Positions 8,153-16,896 of a DNA stretch of 64,000 nt are shown in pieces. The translations under genes were made by a program, and so were the position numbers. The DNA comes from Anaerolineales bacterium UBA2317 (lineage in GTDB: Bacteria > Chloroflexota > Anaerolineae > Anaerolineales > Villigracilaceae). Position 1 is the first letter of the stretch. Each line of letters starts with the position of its first letter. Location of the stretch: contig DDVH01000050.1 in assembly GCA_002345215.1 (NCBI GenBank), forward strand, positions 82,976 to 146,975, given 5' to 3'. A model generated the notes under the pieces. The model saw nothing but the letters and a program-made list of their open reading frames with translations. It did no database searches and had not been told where the DNA came from.

Positions 8153-8935
8153 GTTGTTGGAACGTTTGGCAATTAAGCCCCCAAAGACAACCGACTTGGG
8201 CGTGATTTCACTTTCTTTAAGTTTGAATTTGCGAGCAATCTCGACCCCAAATTGATATTTGCTCATGGCGTGTGGTCCTACCAAATGATACAAGCCGTGC
8301 AAATTTTTCTCTAGCATTTTCACCAGCAAACGCGCCGTATCATTCACGAGCATCGGGCAAAACAACACGTCTGTAAAACCACTCATACTTTTGTTGTTCA
8401 TTAAATTATTGACAAAAAATTCTGCCAGACTGCGCCTGCCGTTGAGACTCCACCCATAAAAATTGACTCGCGCCACAATCGCCTCTGGACTTTCGGTGAG
8501 AACTGCCCATTCACCTTCAAGTTTTGTCTTAGCGTACACACTGAGTGGGTTGGGTTTATCGTCTTCGGTGTAAAAGTCATCTTTTTCACCGTCAAAGACA
8601 GCATCGGTTGAAATATGAACAAAGGGAATATTTTTTGCTTTGCAAGCCCGCGCCATCTGACGAGGCACATCTACATTGATTTGTTTTGCAAGTTCGGGGT
8701 TTTCTTCGCAATCTTCAAGGTTTGCTAAGGCGGCGCAATTAATCACTGCTTCTGGTTTTTCAGAATCAAGTATCGAATCAAAGCCTGAAGCGTCGGACAA
8801 ATCTCGATGCAACACTTCAAAGGGAGCATTGTTCAGTTTGCCACGATCAATGCCGATGATTTCGTGTTTGCCCATCATCTCTTGTGCCAAGTTGATGCCG
8901 AGCAATCCGCTTACGCCGGGGATGAGTAGTTTCAT
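8018..8935 (-). CDS. RmlD-like SDR reductase (dTDP-4-dehydrorhamnose reductase family)
   Basis: An extended short-chain dehydrogenase of 305 residues. The NAD(P)-binding glycine motif GVSGLLG is near residue 8, HISTDAVFDGEKDDFYTEDD matches the RmlD family, and the catalytic Tyr-x3-Lys is in SVYAKTKLEGEW. The ATG at 8935 is preferred over an in-frame TTG at 8944. It would reduce a 4-keto-6-deoxy sugar nucleotide. Directly downstream of a PseB-like dehydratase, it may act on that enzyme's UDP-linked product instead of making dTDP-rhamnose. Its last approximately 40 codons contain three DnaA-box-like sequences, two of them exact. Confidence 0.85.
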   Translation of the reverse strand: MKLLIPGVSGLLGINLAQEMMGKHEIIGIDRGKLNNAPFEVLHRDLSDASGFDSILDSEKPEAVINCAALANLEDCEENPELAKQINVDVPRQMARACKAKNIPFVHISTDAVFDGEKDDFYTEDDKPNPLSVYAKTKLEGEWAVLTESPEAIVARVNFYGWSLNGRRSLAEFFVNNLMNNKSMSGFTDVLFCPMLVNDTARLLVKMLEKNLHGLYHLVGPHAMSKYQFGVEIARKFKLKESEITPKSVVFGGLIAKRSNNLSLSTRKLSTDLGESLPEFSTGLNEFYTQYAQGYPQKIRSYQQF

Positions 8936-8946
8936 TGAGTTCAAAA

Positions 8947-9010
8947 GTTTGCAGGTTTTAAATTTTGAAGGTTTTAACTTTCAAACCTTTCAACTTGTAA
9001 ACCTGCAAAC
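8947..9010. repeat. GTTTGCAGGTTT inverted repeat
   Basis: GTTTGCAGGTTT (8947-8958) and AAACCTGCAAAC (8999-9010) are perfect complements, with further imperfect pairing inside. It fills the gap between the PseB-like and RmlD-like genes. A looser relative is at 14835-14879. Confidence 0.75.
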
Positions 9011-10021
9011 CTATCCTTCCAATTTTCCTTGTGCAAATAATTCTTCAAATGGTGCAATGTATTTTTTAATTCCTTCAACATCTAGCCATTCGGTGTTGTT
9101 ATCACTGGAATAACTAAAACCTTCTTTCAACGTTTTGCCTTTATCTTGCCACGAATATCCAAACCAAATGGCTTCGGCAGGTTGGACGACATACATTGTA
9201 TCAAGTTCAACCGTGTTTCTGGCTTCATCTTCTGAAATTAAAACTTCATGCAATTTTTCACCGGGGCGAATACCAATGATTTCTAGTTTTGCATCAGGTG
9301 CAATCGCTTTTGCCAAGTCAGTGACCTTGGTGCTTGGGATTTTCGGGATGAATACTTCGCCACCTTCCATTTGTTCAATACAATGAATCACAAAGCGCAC
9401 ACCTTGTTCAAGTGAAAGCCAAAAACGAGTCATGCGGTCATCTGTGATTGTCACTTTTCCGCTTGACCTTTGTTTGAGGAACAATGGCACCACTGAACCT
9501 CTACTGCCGACTACATTCCCGTATCTCACGCACGCAAATCTAGTCGCCGAACCGCCAGCATACGCATTACTTTGAATGGTTAATTTTTCCGCGGCGAGTT
9601 TTGTGGCTCCATATAAATTCGCCGGGCTAACTGCTTTATCTGTGCTGACGGTCAACACTTTTTTCACACCTGCATCTAAAGCAGCTTCGACAACATTCGC
9701 AGTGCCCATAATGTTGGTCTTAATCGCTTCCATGGGGTTGTATTCACAAGCAGGGACTTGTTTCAACGCCGCCGCATGAACGACAATATCTACACCATGT
9801 AATGCACGCACGAGTCTTTCACGGTCACGAATATCACCAATGAAATAACGTAAATTCTCTTGGTTATATCCACCGACTTGCATTTCGTGTTGCTTTAATT
9901 CATCACGGCTAAAGACAATAATTTTCTTCGGCTGTTTTTCTGCCTGCAAAATTTTTATAAACTTCTTGCCAAATGAACCTGTTCCGCCCGTGACAAGTAC
10001 TACTTGATTTTTCCAGTCCAT
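9011..10021 (-). CDS. PseB-like UDP-N-acetylglucosamine 4,6-dehydratase
   Basis: This 336-residue SDR enzyme carries GGTGSFGKKF near the N-terminus, HAAALKQVPACEYNP, VLTVSTDKAVSP and YGATKLAAEKL with the Tyr-x3-Lys pair, followed by RYGNVVGSRGSVVPLF. All are hallmarks of the inverting UDP-GlcNAc 4,6-dehydratases (PseB/FlaA1 type). It would make a UDP-4-keto-6-deoxy-N-acetylhexosamine for a rare amino sugar. GGAG 5 nt upstream supports the start. The following RmlD-like reductase and the NeuB-family synthase further downstream suggest either a deoxy-aminosugar or a nonulosonic acid as end product. Confidence 0.9.
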   Translation of the reverse strand: MDWKNQVVLVTGGTGSFGKKFIKILQAEKQPKKIIVFSRDELKQHEMQVGGYNQENLRYFIGDIRDRERLVRALHGVDIVVHAAALKQVPACEYNPMEAIKTNIMGTANVVEAALDAGVKKVLTVSTDKAVSPANLYGATKLAAEKLTIQSNAYAGGSATRFACVRYGNVVGSRGSVVPLFLKQRSSGKVTITDDRMTRFWLSLEQGVRFVIHCIEQMEGGEVFIPKIPSTKVTDLAKAIAPDAKLEIIGIRPGEKLHEVLISEDEARNTVELDTMYVVQPAEAIWFGYSWQDKGKTLKEGFSYSSDNNTEWLDVEGIKKYIAPFEELFAQGKLEG

Positions 10022-10040
10022 ACATTCTCCTTATTTCAAA

Positions 10041-10166
10041 CGGTGGTCGAGTAATTGCGAGTGAAACGAGCAATGTATCGAGACCACATCCTACAATTCT
10101 ATTTTTACTTTTAATTGGTGGTCTCGATATGGTCTCGCAAAGAACGCTCGACCTACTCGACCACCG
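10041..10166. repeat. GGTGGTCGAGTA inverted-terminal repeat element
   Basis: CGGTGGTCGAGTA at the left end and TACTCGACCACCG at the right end are perfect complements; internal GAGACCAC and GTGGTCTC also pair. The 126-bp unit has no reading frame and fills almost the whole gap between the methyltransferase and PseB-like genes. It looks like a small non-autonomous repeat. Confidence 0.8.
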
Positions 10167-10168
10167 AG

Positions 10169-10990
10169 TTATTTCTTAATTACTATTAACGGATATTGCC
10201 CATTTTCTGCAAAAAACTTTGGAAACACACCTTCAAGCCAAAATACAAATTTCAAAAATAACTTTCCACCAAACGGGCGGATAAACCATCTTAATATTCT
10301 TGTGCTCATGCTACGCCAGGGTTTAATTTCAATCGTCATCTTTGAACCGATTTCTTTTTTCAACCATTCAGGCGTCATCTTTTGGACAAATGTCCCTGCA
10401 GGGTCTTCTTCATTCAACCATTCTTTTTTCTTCTTCTCAGCACGCCCTGATAATTTTCTCATTAATCCAATCAATGGTTCTGCCATGCGCATTAACAAAG
10501 GTTCATGCCAACCGTTGACAATCGCCGCAGTTCGTCCAGTTGCAAGTACACGATGAATCTCTGCATACGCACGTGGATGTTCTGTCAGTGCGAGATGATG
10601 AATCGCATGCATGGATACTGCTCCATCAAACGCTTCTTTCTTAAAAGGGAGATTTGCGAGGTCACCTACAACATATTCTCCATGTGAGCCGATTCGCGTC
10701 CGCGCTTCTTTCAATGCTTGGATAGAAATATCCAAGCATACTCGTTTTTGATAGCCCGCTGAATAGGCTTTGTATTCTTCATACTGAACAGGACCAGAAC
10801 CTGCATCCAAAATAAATCTGCCAGTTGGAATAAGCCCATTCATTACACGTAAACGAGTTTTATGAATATATTCACGTGAGACAGGGCGCAAATCTTCATA
10901 ACGTGCATTTTGATAATGCCCGTCATCTTCTTGTTGCCAGCCGATTTCATCATAAAACTCGCGTACTTTGTTCTTTGTGTCTTGGGTCAT
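10169..10990 (-). CDS. Class I SAM-dependent methyltransferase
   Basis: The product is about 273 residues. The SAM-binding region is FILDAGSGPVQYEEY, followed by an acidic strand end VCLDIS, VVGDLANLPF and the substrate-side FDGAVSMHAIHHL. This matches Methyltransf_11-type enzymes. The ATG at 10990 (MTQDTKNKVREF) is preferred; the longer frame upstream would translate a TTCTTTC-rich inverted repeat. It lies between the PseB-like and capsule-synthesis-like genes, so it may methylate a sugar or a lipid-linked intermediate of the surface glycan. The acceptor is unknown. Confidence 0.82.
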   Translation of the reverse strand: MTQDTKNKVREFYDEIGWQQEDDGHYQNARYEDLRPVSREYIHKTRLRVMNGLIPTGRFILDAGSGPVQYEEYKAYSAGYQKRVCLDISIQALKEARTRIGSHGEYVVGDLANLPFKKEAFDGAVSMHAIHHLALTEHPRAYAEIHRVLATGRTAAIVNGWHEPLLMRMAEPLIGLMRKLSGRAEKKKKEWLNEEDPAGTFVQKMTPEWLKKEIGSKMTIEIKPWRSMSTRILRWFIRPFGGKLFLKFVFWLEGVFPKFFAENGQYPLIVIKK

Positions 10991-11011
10991 GTGTTTATCT
11001 CTGTCATTCGT

Positions 11012-11060
11012 TCTTTCTTCTTTCCTCTTTCCAACCAAATGAAAGAAGAAAGAGGAAAGA
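11012..11060. repeat. TTCTTTC-unit imperfect inverted repeat
   Basis: Left arm units TCTTTCT / TCTTTCC (11012-11031) face right arm units GAAAGAA / GAAAGAG (11041-11060), separated by a short AACCAAAT loop. Two positions do not pair as Watson-Crick. It lies between the methyltransferase and the next gene. Confidence 0.6.
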
Positions 11061-11063
11061 TAA

Positions 11064-12686
11064 TTATCTCTTCCAATGGAATGGTTCACCTGTTAAAAAT
11101 TCAAACGTATCTTTGAATTGACTCATACCTTCGTCGCTAAATACTCTTTCCAAATTCCAAACTTCTAAATCATCCCAAAAATTCATCAAACGCCAAGGGA
11201 ATGGACGAGGATATTCAAAGAAGAATCGAAAAGCATAATTCCAAGCAAATTCAATTTGTTTTTCATTTAATTTATGAGCAGGGATATCTGCTAAAACTTT
11301 TTCAAGCGTTGCATAATATTCATCCCATGAGTTTGGATCAATCGTAATACCACGTCCGCGATAATGTGTTTGTCCACAAGAAATGACAGGTCTGCCATTC
11401 ATCGCAGTTTCGAGACCAACTGTGGTGGTGTAAGCCAAACCCACATCTGCGATTTCGATTAAATCATACGTATTGATTGAATCCAATGCACCAATGACAT
11501 GGATGTGATTTGGCATTTCAGGCAAGGCTTCTTTTACAACCGTTCCCATAGACTTTGCTTGTGGCACAAGTTTTTCACCAGGATGAACGCGGATGACTAA
11601 TTGAACATCATTTCGCTTTGCAAAATACGTGACAGTTTTTGTAATCCATTCAGTCATAGATTCTGCAAAAATATCGCGCCCTAATGTGAGGCTATCACCT
11701 AAAACATTGGCGGCTAGCATCACCACTGGACGAGAATCTAAATTTAACATTTTACGAGTCTCATCTGCACCTTGTGAAGAGACATACTGCCAAAGTCGTT
11801 TTGATTTTCCCCATACTCTTGCACCGCGGCGGGCATTTTCTAAATCTGCAACGCGTTCAAACATTTCATCTGTAACGGGTAAATGACAACGAGCATCAAC
11901 TAAATAATCTGTGTCTTGTTGCATGATGGATGAATTTTGTGCCAACCAAATTTGTTCGCGTTGATCGTTGAATTCATAAGTGACTGCATCAATGCCGAGA
12001 TACCGAGCCACACGAAAAATAATTCCCATTTCTAAAATCAAGCCGTTTGGAATCAAAACCACATCAGGTTTATTTTTTTGCATCCAATCTAATGTTGTAT
12101 GAGCGGCAAATGTATTTCGTTTGATTCGCAAATCATACAAGGCTTTATCATGTGAGTCTTGCATGTTTACTTCTTCACGCATCAATGTGTATTGAGCATC
12201 CCACAATGAAATTTCTTTGATGTCAGCTAAGAGAATGTCGGGGAGAGCAGAAGCAGGCTTCAAGTCAAGTAGTGAAGCGTGTTCAATTAATGGAGATAAT
12301 GAAGACAAGGCATCGCGTGTATGCAGTATGCGTTGTCGTTGTGTAAATTTATCTTTTTCTTTATGCCATTCAGAATAAGGCAACGTCAACAAAGTGACTT
12401 TATGTCCAAGCCCTGCCAAGACCAAACCAAGATATGCAGATTGCTCAATCCAATAATGAAGCGTTGAAAAAAATAAAACCTTTTTTGCTTTATCACCCTT
12501 CGATAAACTCAGGGCAAGTTTTTTCTGTAAATGTTTTTTTGTAACTTCAACTGCACTTGGCAAAGATTTTTGTAAGCGATTTAAATTGTAATGATCGCGG
12601 CGCGTTTGATTTTTGGAACGCAATGCCCAATCCAATTCAACGGTGAGAGGCAACTCGCCTAAAATATTTTTTAAAGTTGAATTCAT
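11064..12686 (-). CDS. Capsule-polysaccharide-synthesis-like protein
   Basis: This protein of about 540 residues resembles GT-B-like capsule synthesis proteins. The C-terminal half has VVMLAANVLGDSLTLG, LVIRVHPGEKLVP, ADVGLAYTTTVGLETAMNG and RPVISCGQTHYRGRG, which match the region of Capsule_synth (KpsS/KpsC-like) proteins that hold the donor sugar. The start at 12686 (MNSTLKNILG) begins 1 bp after the Wzt stop. At about residues 57-63 the peptide LSLSKGD is encoded by CCCTTCGATAAACTCAGGG, a short repeat apparently inserted in frame. It may build or prime the exported chain. Confidence 0.7.
   Translation of the reverse strand: MNSTLKNILGELPLTVELDWALRSKNQTRRDHYNLNRLQKSLPSAVEVTKKHLQKKLALSLSKGDKAKKVLFFSTLHYWIEQSAYLGLVLAGLGHKVTLLTLPYSEWHKEKDKFTQRQRILHTRDALSSLSPLIEHASLLDLKPASALPDILLADIKEISLWDAQYTLMREEVNMQDSHDKALYDLRIKRNTFAAHTTLDWMQKNKPDVVLIPNGLILEMGIIFRVARYLGIDAVTYEFNDQREQIWLAQNSSIMQQDTDYLVDARCHLPVTDEMFERVADLENARRGARVWGKSKRLWQYVSSQGADETRKMLNLDSRPVVMLAANVLGDSLTLGRDIFAESMTEWITKTVTYFAKRNDVQLVIRVHPGEKLVPQAKSMGTVVKEALPEMPNHIHVIGALDSINTYDLIEIADVGLAYTTTVGLETAMNGRPVISCGQTHYRGRGITIDPNSWDEYYATLEKVLADIPAHKLNEKQIEFAWNYAFRFFFEYPRPFPWRLMNFWDDLEVWNLERVFSDEGMSQFKDTFEFLTGEPFHWKR
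12496..12514. repeat. CCCTTCGATAAACTCAGGG repeat inside a CDS
   Basis: The 19-bp unit resembles the CCCTGAG-type repeats seen in many genomes, which read as LSLSKG when they fall in a reading frame. Here it is within the capsule-synthesis-like gene and keeps the frame open. Confidence 0.55.
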
Positions 12687-12687
12687 G

Positions 12688-13977
12688 TTAATCCAACTTT
12701 TCAATTTTCCAATTTAATCGCGGACGAATCGGACCGACACGCGGCTCACCCCATTGCGTGCCAGGCGCGCCAGAAATATCCACACTAAACGCCAACGCGT
12801 TTTCATCCATAAAATATCGCTTCACACCAAACGAACTCGCATTCACGCCCACCATGTAACGACCTTCATTAAAAATATCGGCAGGAATTTCTGCGCGACT
12901 CACATAACGCCCCGCACTCCGCGTATCAAAATTTTCATACAACGCGGCATCATCCGTATCAAACGATGTGAAAATATATTCGCCGCGCATCGTGCTGATA
13001 TACAAACCAACTCGCAAACCAGTGATGGATGAATTTAATTGATATTCAAATTCAAGCGTGACAGGTTCGGTAGAACGAATCGTATCCACGACTTTTCCGC
13101 TTCTATCTTTGACCTTCAAACTGATCGGTGTAAATTCAGCACTCGCTACGGGTAAATCTTCTGCATCCCAAATTTTTTCACCTGCTTGTGATTGACCCGA
13201 TGATAAATAATAATCAACGGCTTCTTGCGTGTTACCACGCATAATCATTTGACCTTTGTTCAAGACAATCGCTTCTTGAGTCAAACGCAAAATGGCTGAC
13301 ATGTTATGACTAACGAACAAAACCGTGCGACCTTGTTGAGCAACATCATTCATCTTGCCCAAACATTTCTTTTGAAATTCTGCATCGCCTACTGCAAGCA
13401 CTTCATCTACAACGAGAATCTCTGGTTCAAGATGAGCCGCAACTGCAAATGCGAGACGCAAATACATACCTGATGAATATCTTTTGACAGGTGTATCAAT
13501 AAATTGATTAACTTCGGAAAAATCTACAATTTCATCAAACTTGGAGTCAATCTCAGAACGTTTCATCCCGAGAATAGCACCATTCATATAAATATTTTCT
13601 CTACCTGATAATTCTGGATGAAAGCCTGTACCTACTTCAAGCAATGAGCCAACCCGTCCGCGGACAGTCACAGTTCCAGTAGTTGGTTCAGTGACTCGAG
13701 AGAGAATCTTCAATAATGTGCTTTTACCCGCGCCATTTCTTCCGACGATACCAAGCACTTTTCCTTCTTCTAAATCAAATGAAACATCTTTCAACGCCCA
13801 AACATAATTTTGATTCATACGTCGGTCTGACTTGCCAATCATGGCTTTTGCAATTCTGACAGGTGCAGTGAATGTATCCACAATCACATCACGCAACATG
13901 TTATAGCGGAATTTCGTTTCCGCCGCACCGATTTTATATTGCTTGCCAATGTTCTTAACTGAAATTGCTGTCGCCAT
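12688..13977 (-). CDS. Wzt-type polysaccharide ABC exporter ATPase
   Basis: The ATPase of an O-antigen/teichoic-type exporter (429 aa). Walker A is GRNGAGKST at residues 79-87, the signature is YSSGMYLRLAFA, and Walker B is PEILVVDEVLAVGD, followed by the H-loop in FVSHNM. From about residue 265 a C-terminal Wzt-like beta-sandwich domain begins (KVKDRSGKVVDTIRSTEPV and on), which in relatives binds the modified end of the chain and gives substrate choice. It overlaps the permease gene by 1 bp. The upstream permease completes the transporter. Confidence 0.92.
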   Translation of the reverse strand: MATAISVKNIGKQYKIGAAETKFRYNMLRDVIVDTFTAPVRIAKAMIGKSDRRMNQNYVWALKDVSFDLEEGKVLGIVGRNGAGKSTLLKILSRVTEPTTGTVTVRGRVGSLLEVGTGFHPELSGRENIYMNGAILGMKRSEIDSKFDEIVDFSEVNQFIDTPVKRYSSGMYLRLAFAVAAHLEPEILVVDEVLAVGDAEFQKKCLGKMNDVAQQGRTVLFVSHNMSAILRLTQEAIVLNKGQMIMRGNTQEAVDYYLSSGQSQAGEKIWDAEDLPVASAEFTPISLKVKDRSGKVVDTIRSTEPVTLEFEYQLNSSITGLRVGLYISTMRGEYIFTSFDTDDAALYENFDTRSAGRYVSRAEIPADIFNEGRYMVGVNASSFGVKRYFMDENALAFSVDISGAPGTQWGEPRVGPIRPRLNWKIEKLD

Positions 13978-14822
13978 TAAATCGTATCCGCAAAAGTCTT
14001 TTCCATGCTTCTAAAATAGAAAAGACCTGAAATGAAAATCAAAATAGAAATCCCAACGGATACCCATAAAGTAATATCTGGTCCATTGCCTGTGCCGAGC
14101 AATGCCCAACGGAATCCGTTGACAACGCCAGCCATTGGATTTAATGAATATAAAATTTGCCATTGCTCGGAAATCACAGAGGCAGAATATGCCACAGGTG
14201 TAGCGAACAGCCAAAACTGAGTCAGAAACGGAAGGGCTTGGTTTACATCGCGATATTGAACGTTAATCGCTGAAAGCCAAAGCGCGACTCCGAGTGCGGT
14301 GATAATCGCAAGTAAAAGAAAAAGTGGAAGCGTCCAAATTAAATTCCATGCGGGAACAAATTGATAATAAAACATCAAGCCTACGAGAATGACGAATGCG
14401 ATGGCAAAATCAACGAGACCTGCGAAGACAGAAGACATCGGAAGAATGAGACGGGGAAAATAAATTTTCGTGACCATGTTATTGTGTGCAACAAGTGAAC
14501 GGCTACCTTGATTTAATGCAGTGACAAATAAGCCCCAAGGTAATAACGCCGTGAACGCAAAGATTGGATATGGAATGCCTTCGGTTGGAAGTTTTGCAAC
14601 GCGATCAAAAAGAAATGTAAAAACAAGCATAGTCATCACAGGTTGAATCACAGCCCATGCCATGCCTAACAAAGTTTGCTTGTATTTCACTTTGATATCG
14701 CGCCAGACCATAAAGAAAACTAACTCGCGATACACCCAAAGGTCTCTTAAATTTAAGGACGAGAGTCCTTTGGTAGGCTTGATATAAACTGTTGTCGGTT
14801 CGTGTTTTTTAAGTTCAGTCAT
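13977..14822 (-). CDS. Wzm/TagG-type polysaccharide ABC exporter permease
   Basis: An ABC-2 permease of 281 residues with about six membrane segments. The cytoplasmic N-terminus (LRDLWVYRELVFFMVWRDIK) carries the RYKQTLLG-like motif (here KYKQTLLGMAWAVIQP) seen at the start of the first transmembrane helix in O-antigen exporters. The RDVNQALPF segment in the middle and the PMAGVVNGFRWALLG stretch near the end also fit. It pairs with the downstream Wzt-like ATPase to move a lipid-linked glycan across the inner membrane. Confidence 0.92.
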   Translation of the reverse strand: MTELKKHEPTTVYIKPTKGLSSLNLRDLWVYRELVFFMVWRDIKVKYKQTLLGMAWAVIQPVMTMLVFTFLFDRVAKLPTEGIPYPIFAFTALLPWGLFVTALNQGSRSLVAHNNMVTKIYFPRLILPMSSVFAGLVDFAIAFVILVGLMFYYQFVPAWNLIWTLPLFLLLAIITALGVALWLSAINVQYRDVNQALPFLTQFWLFATPVAYSASVISEQWQILYSLNPMAGVVNGFRWALLGTGNGPDITLWVSVGISILIFISGLFYFRSMEKTFADTI

Positions 14823-14834
14823 CTTATTGTTTCC

Positions 14835-14879
14835 AAGTTTGCAAGTTAAAACGTTTGAACGTTCAATCTTGTAAACCTT
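14835..14879. repeat. AAGTTTGCAAG imperfect inverted repeat
   Basis: AAGTTTGCAAG on the left and CTTGTAAACCTT on the right pair with mismatches around a central AACGTTTGAACGTT. It occupies the gap between the GDP-fucose-synthase-like gene and the permease gene and resembles the repeat at 8947-9010. Confidence 0.55.
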
Positions 14880-15851
14880 CTAACGAATTTTGTCGCGATT
14901 TTCTTTAAACCATTCAATCGTTTTCTTCAAGCCTTCTTCAAATTGAACTTGAGCACTCCAACCGAATAATTCTTTTGCACGAGATACATCCAGTCCACGG
15001 CGTGGCTGACCATTTGGTTTATCAGTTTGCCAAGCCAATTTTCCTTTGAAGCCTGTGAGTTTAACAATCAATTCAGTTAAATCTTTGATTGAGATTTCAT
15101 ATCCCGAACCGAGGTTAATTGGTAAATCACCGTTATATTTTTCAGCACCTGTGATGATTCCATCAGCCGCATCTTCAACGTATAAAAATTCACGTGTTGG
15201 TGAGCCATCACCCCACACCTGTAATTCTTTATCACCATGCTCAGTCGCTTCAATGGCTTTACGAATCAAAGCGGGAATTACATGCGATGTTTGCAAGTTA
15301 AAATTATCTCTTGGTCCATATAAATTGACGGGCAATAAATAAATCGCATTGAATCCATATTGCTGACGATACGTTTGAGCTTGCACAAGCATCATCTTTT
15401 TAGCAAGTCCATAAGGTGCATTGGTTTCTTCGGGATAGCCATTCCAAATGTCATCTTCTTTGAATGGGACTGGCGTAAATTTTGGATAAGCGCACACTGT
15501 TCCAGTGGCAACAAATTTTCCAACGCCTCTTTTATAAGCGTGATGCATGAGTTCCACGCCCATAATCATATTGTCATAGAAAAACTCAGCAGGGTGTTCA
15601 CGATTCGCACCAATGCCGCCAACATTTGCGGCGAGATGAATCACGACGACATTTTTCGGGTCAACATTTTTCAAGGCATCATCATACAAGCGTTCAATAG
15701 CTTCACGTTGAGTCAAGTCATAATCTTTTTTGCGTGGGATAAAAATATCTGTCGCACCACGTTCTTTTAATTTTTCAACTACAAATGAGCCGAGGAATCC
15801 TCCTCCGCCTGTGACAATTACACGTTTGTCTTTCCAAAAACTTTCTGTCAT
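14880..15851 (-). CDS. fcl: GDP-L-fucose synthase-like SDR enzyme
   Basis: This 323-residue enzyme matches the GDP-4-keto-6-deoxymannose epimerase/reductase family: GGGGFLGSFV at the N-terminus, HLAANVGGIGANREHP, GTVCAYPKFTPVPFKEDD, the NAPYGLAKKM catalytic Tyr-x3-Lys, and PVNLYGPRDNF. The reaction would form GDP-L-fucose from GDP-4-keto-6-deoxymannose with NADPH. The partner dehydratase Gmd is not in the window, so it must be elsewhere or the true substrate may differ. Confidence 0.85.
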   Translation of the reverse strand: MTESFWKDKRVIVTGGGGFLGSFVVEKLKERGATDIFIPRKKDYDLTQREAIERLYDDALKNVDPKNVVVIHLAANVGGIGANREHPAEFFYDNMIMGVELMHHAYKRGVGKFVATGTVCAYPKFTPVPFKEDDIWNGYPEETNAPYGLAKKMMLVQAQTYRQQYGFNAIYLLPVNLYGPRDNFNLQTSHVIPALIRKAIEATEHGDKELQVWGDGSPTREFLYVEDAADGIITGAEKYNGDLPINLGSGYEISIKDLTELIVKLTGFKGKLAWQTDKPNGQPRRGLDVSRAKELFGWSAQVQFEEGLKKTIEWFKENRDKIR

Positions 15852-15869
15852 GTTGTTTTCCTTTTATAG

Positions 15870-15880
15870 ACCTGTCAGGT
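15870..15880. repeat. ACCTGTCAGGT short palindrome
   Basis: An 11-bp perfect dyad (ACCTG-T-CAGGT) in the 34-bp gap between two SDR genes. It is too short to classify with confidence; it may be a remnant of a longer repeat of the AGACCT type. Confidence 0.35.
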
Positions 15881-15885
15881 TTTGT

Positions 15886-16896
15886 TTATTGAACTATAAA
15901 TTGAGCGTTTCTATAATGTTCATCTGTCGGGTTACGTATCAAACCCGATTTCAATGCAAACAAAACTTCACGCACACCATCATCCACATCTAAAGTTGTT
16001 TCAAAACCTAAAACACGTTTAATTTTTTCAAAAGAAACTGTTATATCTCGCATATCGCCGCCAAAAGTTAAATCTTTATATTCAACAATCGTTTCAGGCA
16101 TACGCTTCAAAACCAGATTCACAATGTCACTTTTTGTGTAATTTCCGCTATCAGTTCCTAAATTAAAAACTTGACCACGAATCTTTGATTGTTCGGCTTC
16201 TAACCCCATAATAATTCCGCGCACAATATCGCGAATGTGAACAAATGAACGTGAATATCCGCGTTGATAAATAATTAATTGCCGTTTTGTAAATGCTTCC
16301 AAAACAAATTGATTGACAATCAAATCAAAACGGGTTCGCGGAGAAACTCCATATAATGTTGCAAAACGAAATAATAACGGCGCACAAGTTGAATCTTTTT
16401 GCGAAAGCAAATATTCTTCCGCGGCAATTTTCGTCTCAGCATATAAAGATTGTGGATTTAATGGCGATTCTTCCGTAACAGGTTTGCCATCTGGACTTAA
16501 TCCATAATTGCTATAAGTGGATGCGAACACGAATCTTTCTACACCTAAATCTGCTGACTGCTCGTACGCAAGTTTTGTCGCCTCTACATTGTATTTCCAT
16601 GCGACTTGTTTTCCCACTGCTTGACATGCTGGAAAGCCAACAATGCCTGCTAAATGAATCACAGCATTGGGCTTATCCCAATCTTTCTTAATCGAATCAC
16701 GAATAGCACGTGGCTCTGTCACATCCGCTTTAACAAAATGAAAGTTCGGATGACTCATAAACGGCATAATGCTTTCACCGCCGAAGAGTAAACTGTCTAA
16801 GATTGTAACCTGATGGTTTTGCCGTAGCAGTTCTGAGGTCAAGATTGAACCGATGTAACCTGCTCCGCCAGTAATCAAAATATGCTTTTGATTCAT
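15886..16896 (-). CDS. NAD-dependent sugar epimerase/dehydratase
   Basis: An extended SDR enzyme of 336 residues with GGAGYIGSILTSELL at the N-terminus, AVIHLAGIVGFPAC, FASTYSNYG, and the catalytic pair in SLYAETKIAAEEY. The late segment FNLGTDSGNYTKSDIV is typical of UDP/GDP-sugar epimerases and dehydratases. The precise sugar nucleotide cannot be told apart from sequence alone. The start codon overlaps the stop of the winged-helix regulator by 4 bp, so the two are translationally coupled. Confidence 0.82.
   Translation of the reverse strand: MNQKHILITGGAGYIGSILTSELLRQNHQVTILDSLLFGGESIMPFMSHPNFHFVKADVTEPRAIRDSIKKDWDKPNAVIHLAGIVGFPACQAVGKQVAWKYNVEATKLAYEQSADLGVERFVFASTYSNYGLSPDGKPVTEESPLNPQSLYAETKIAAEEYLLSQKDSTCAPLLFRFATLYGVSPRTRFDLIVNQFVLEAFTKRQLIIYQRGYSRSFVHIRDIVRGIIMGLEAEQSKIRGQVFNLGTDSGNYTKSDIVNLVLKRMPETIVEYKDLTFGGDMRDITVSFEKIKRVLGFETTLDVDDGVREVLFALKSGLIRNPTDEHYRNAQFIVQ

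Noticed and set aside
8018..9011. Standard dTDP-rhamnose pathway
   Set aside because: Only an RmlD-like reductase is present; RmlA, RmlB and RmlC are absent here, and its neighbour is a UDP-GlcNAc dehydratase.
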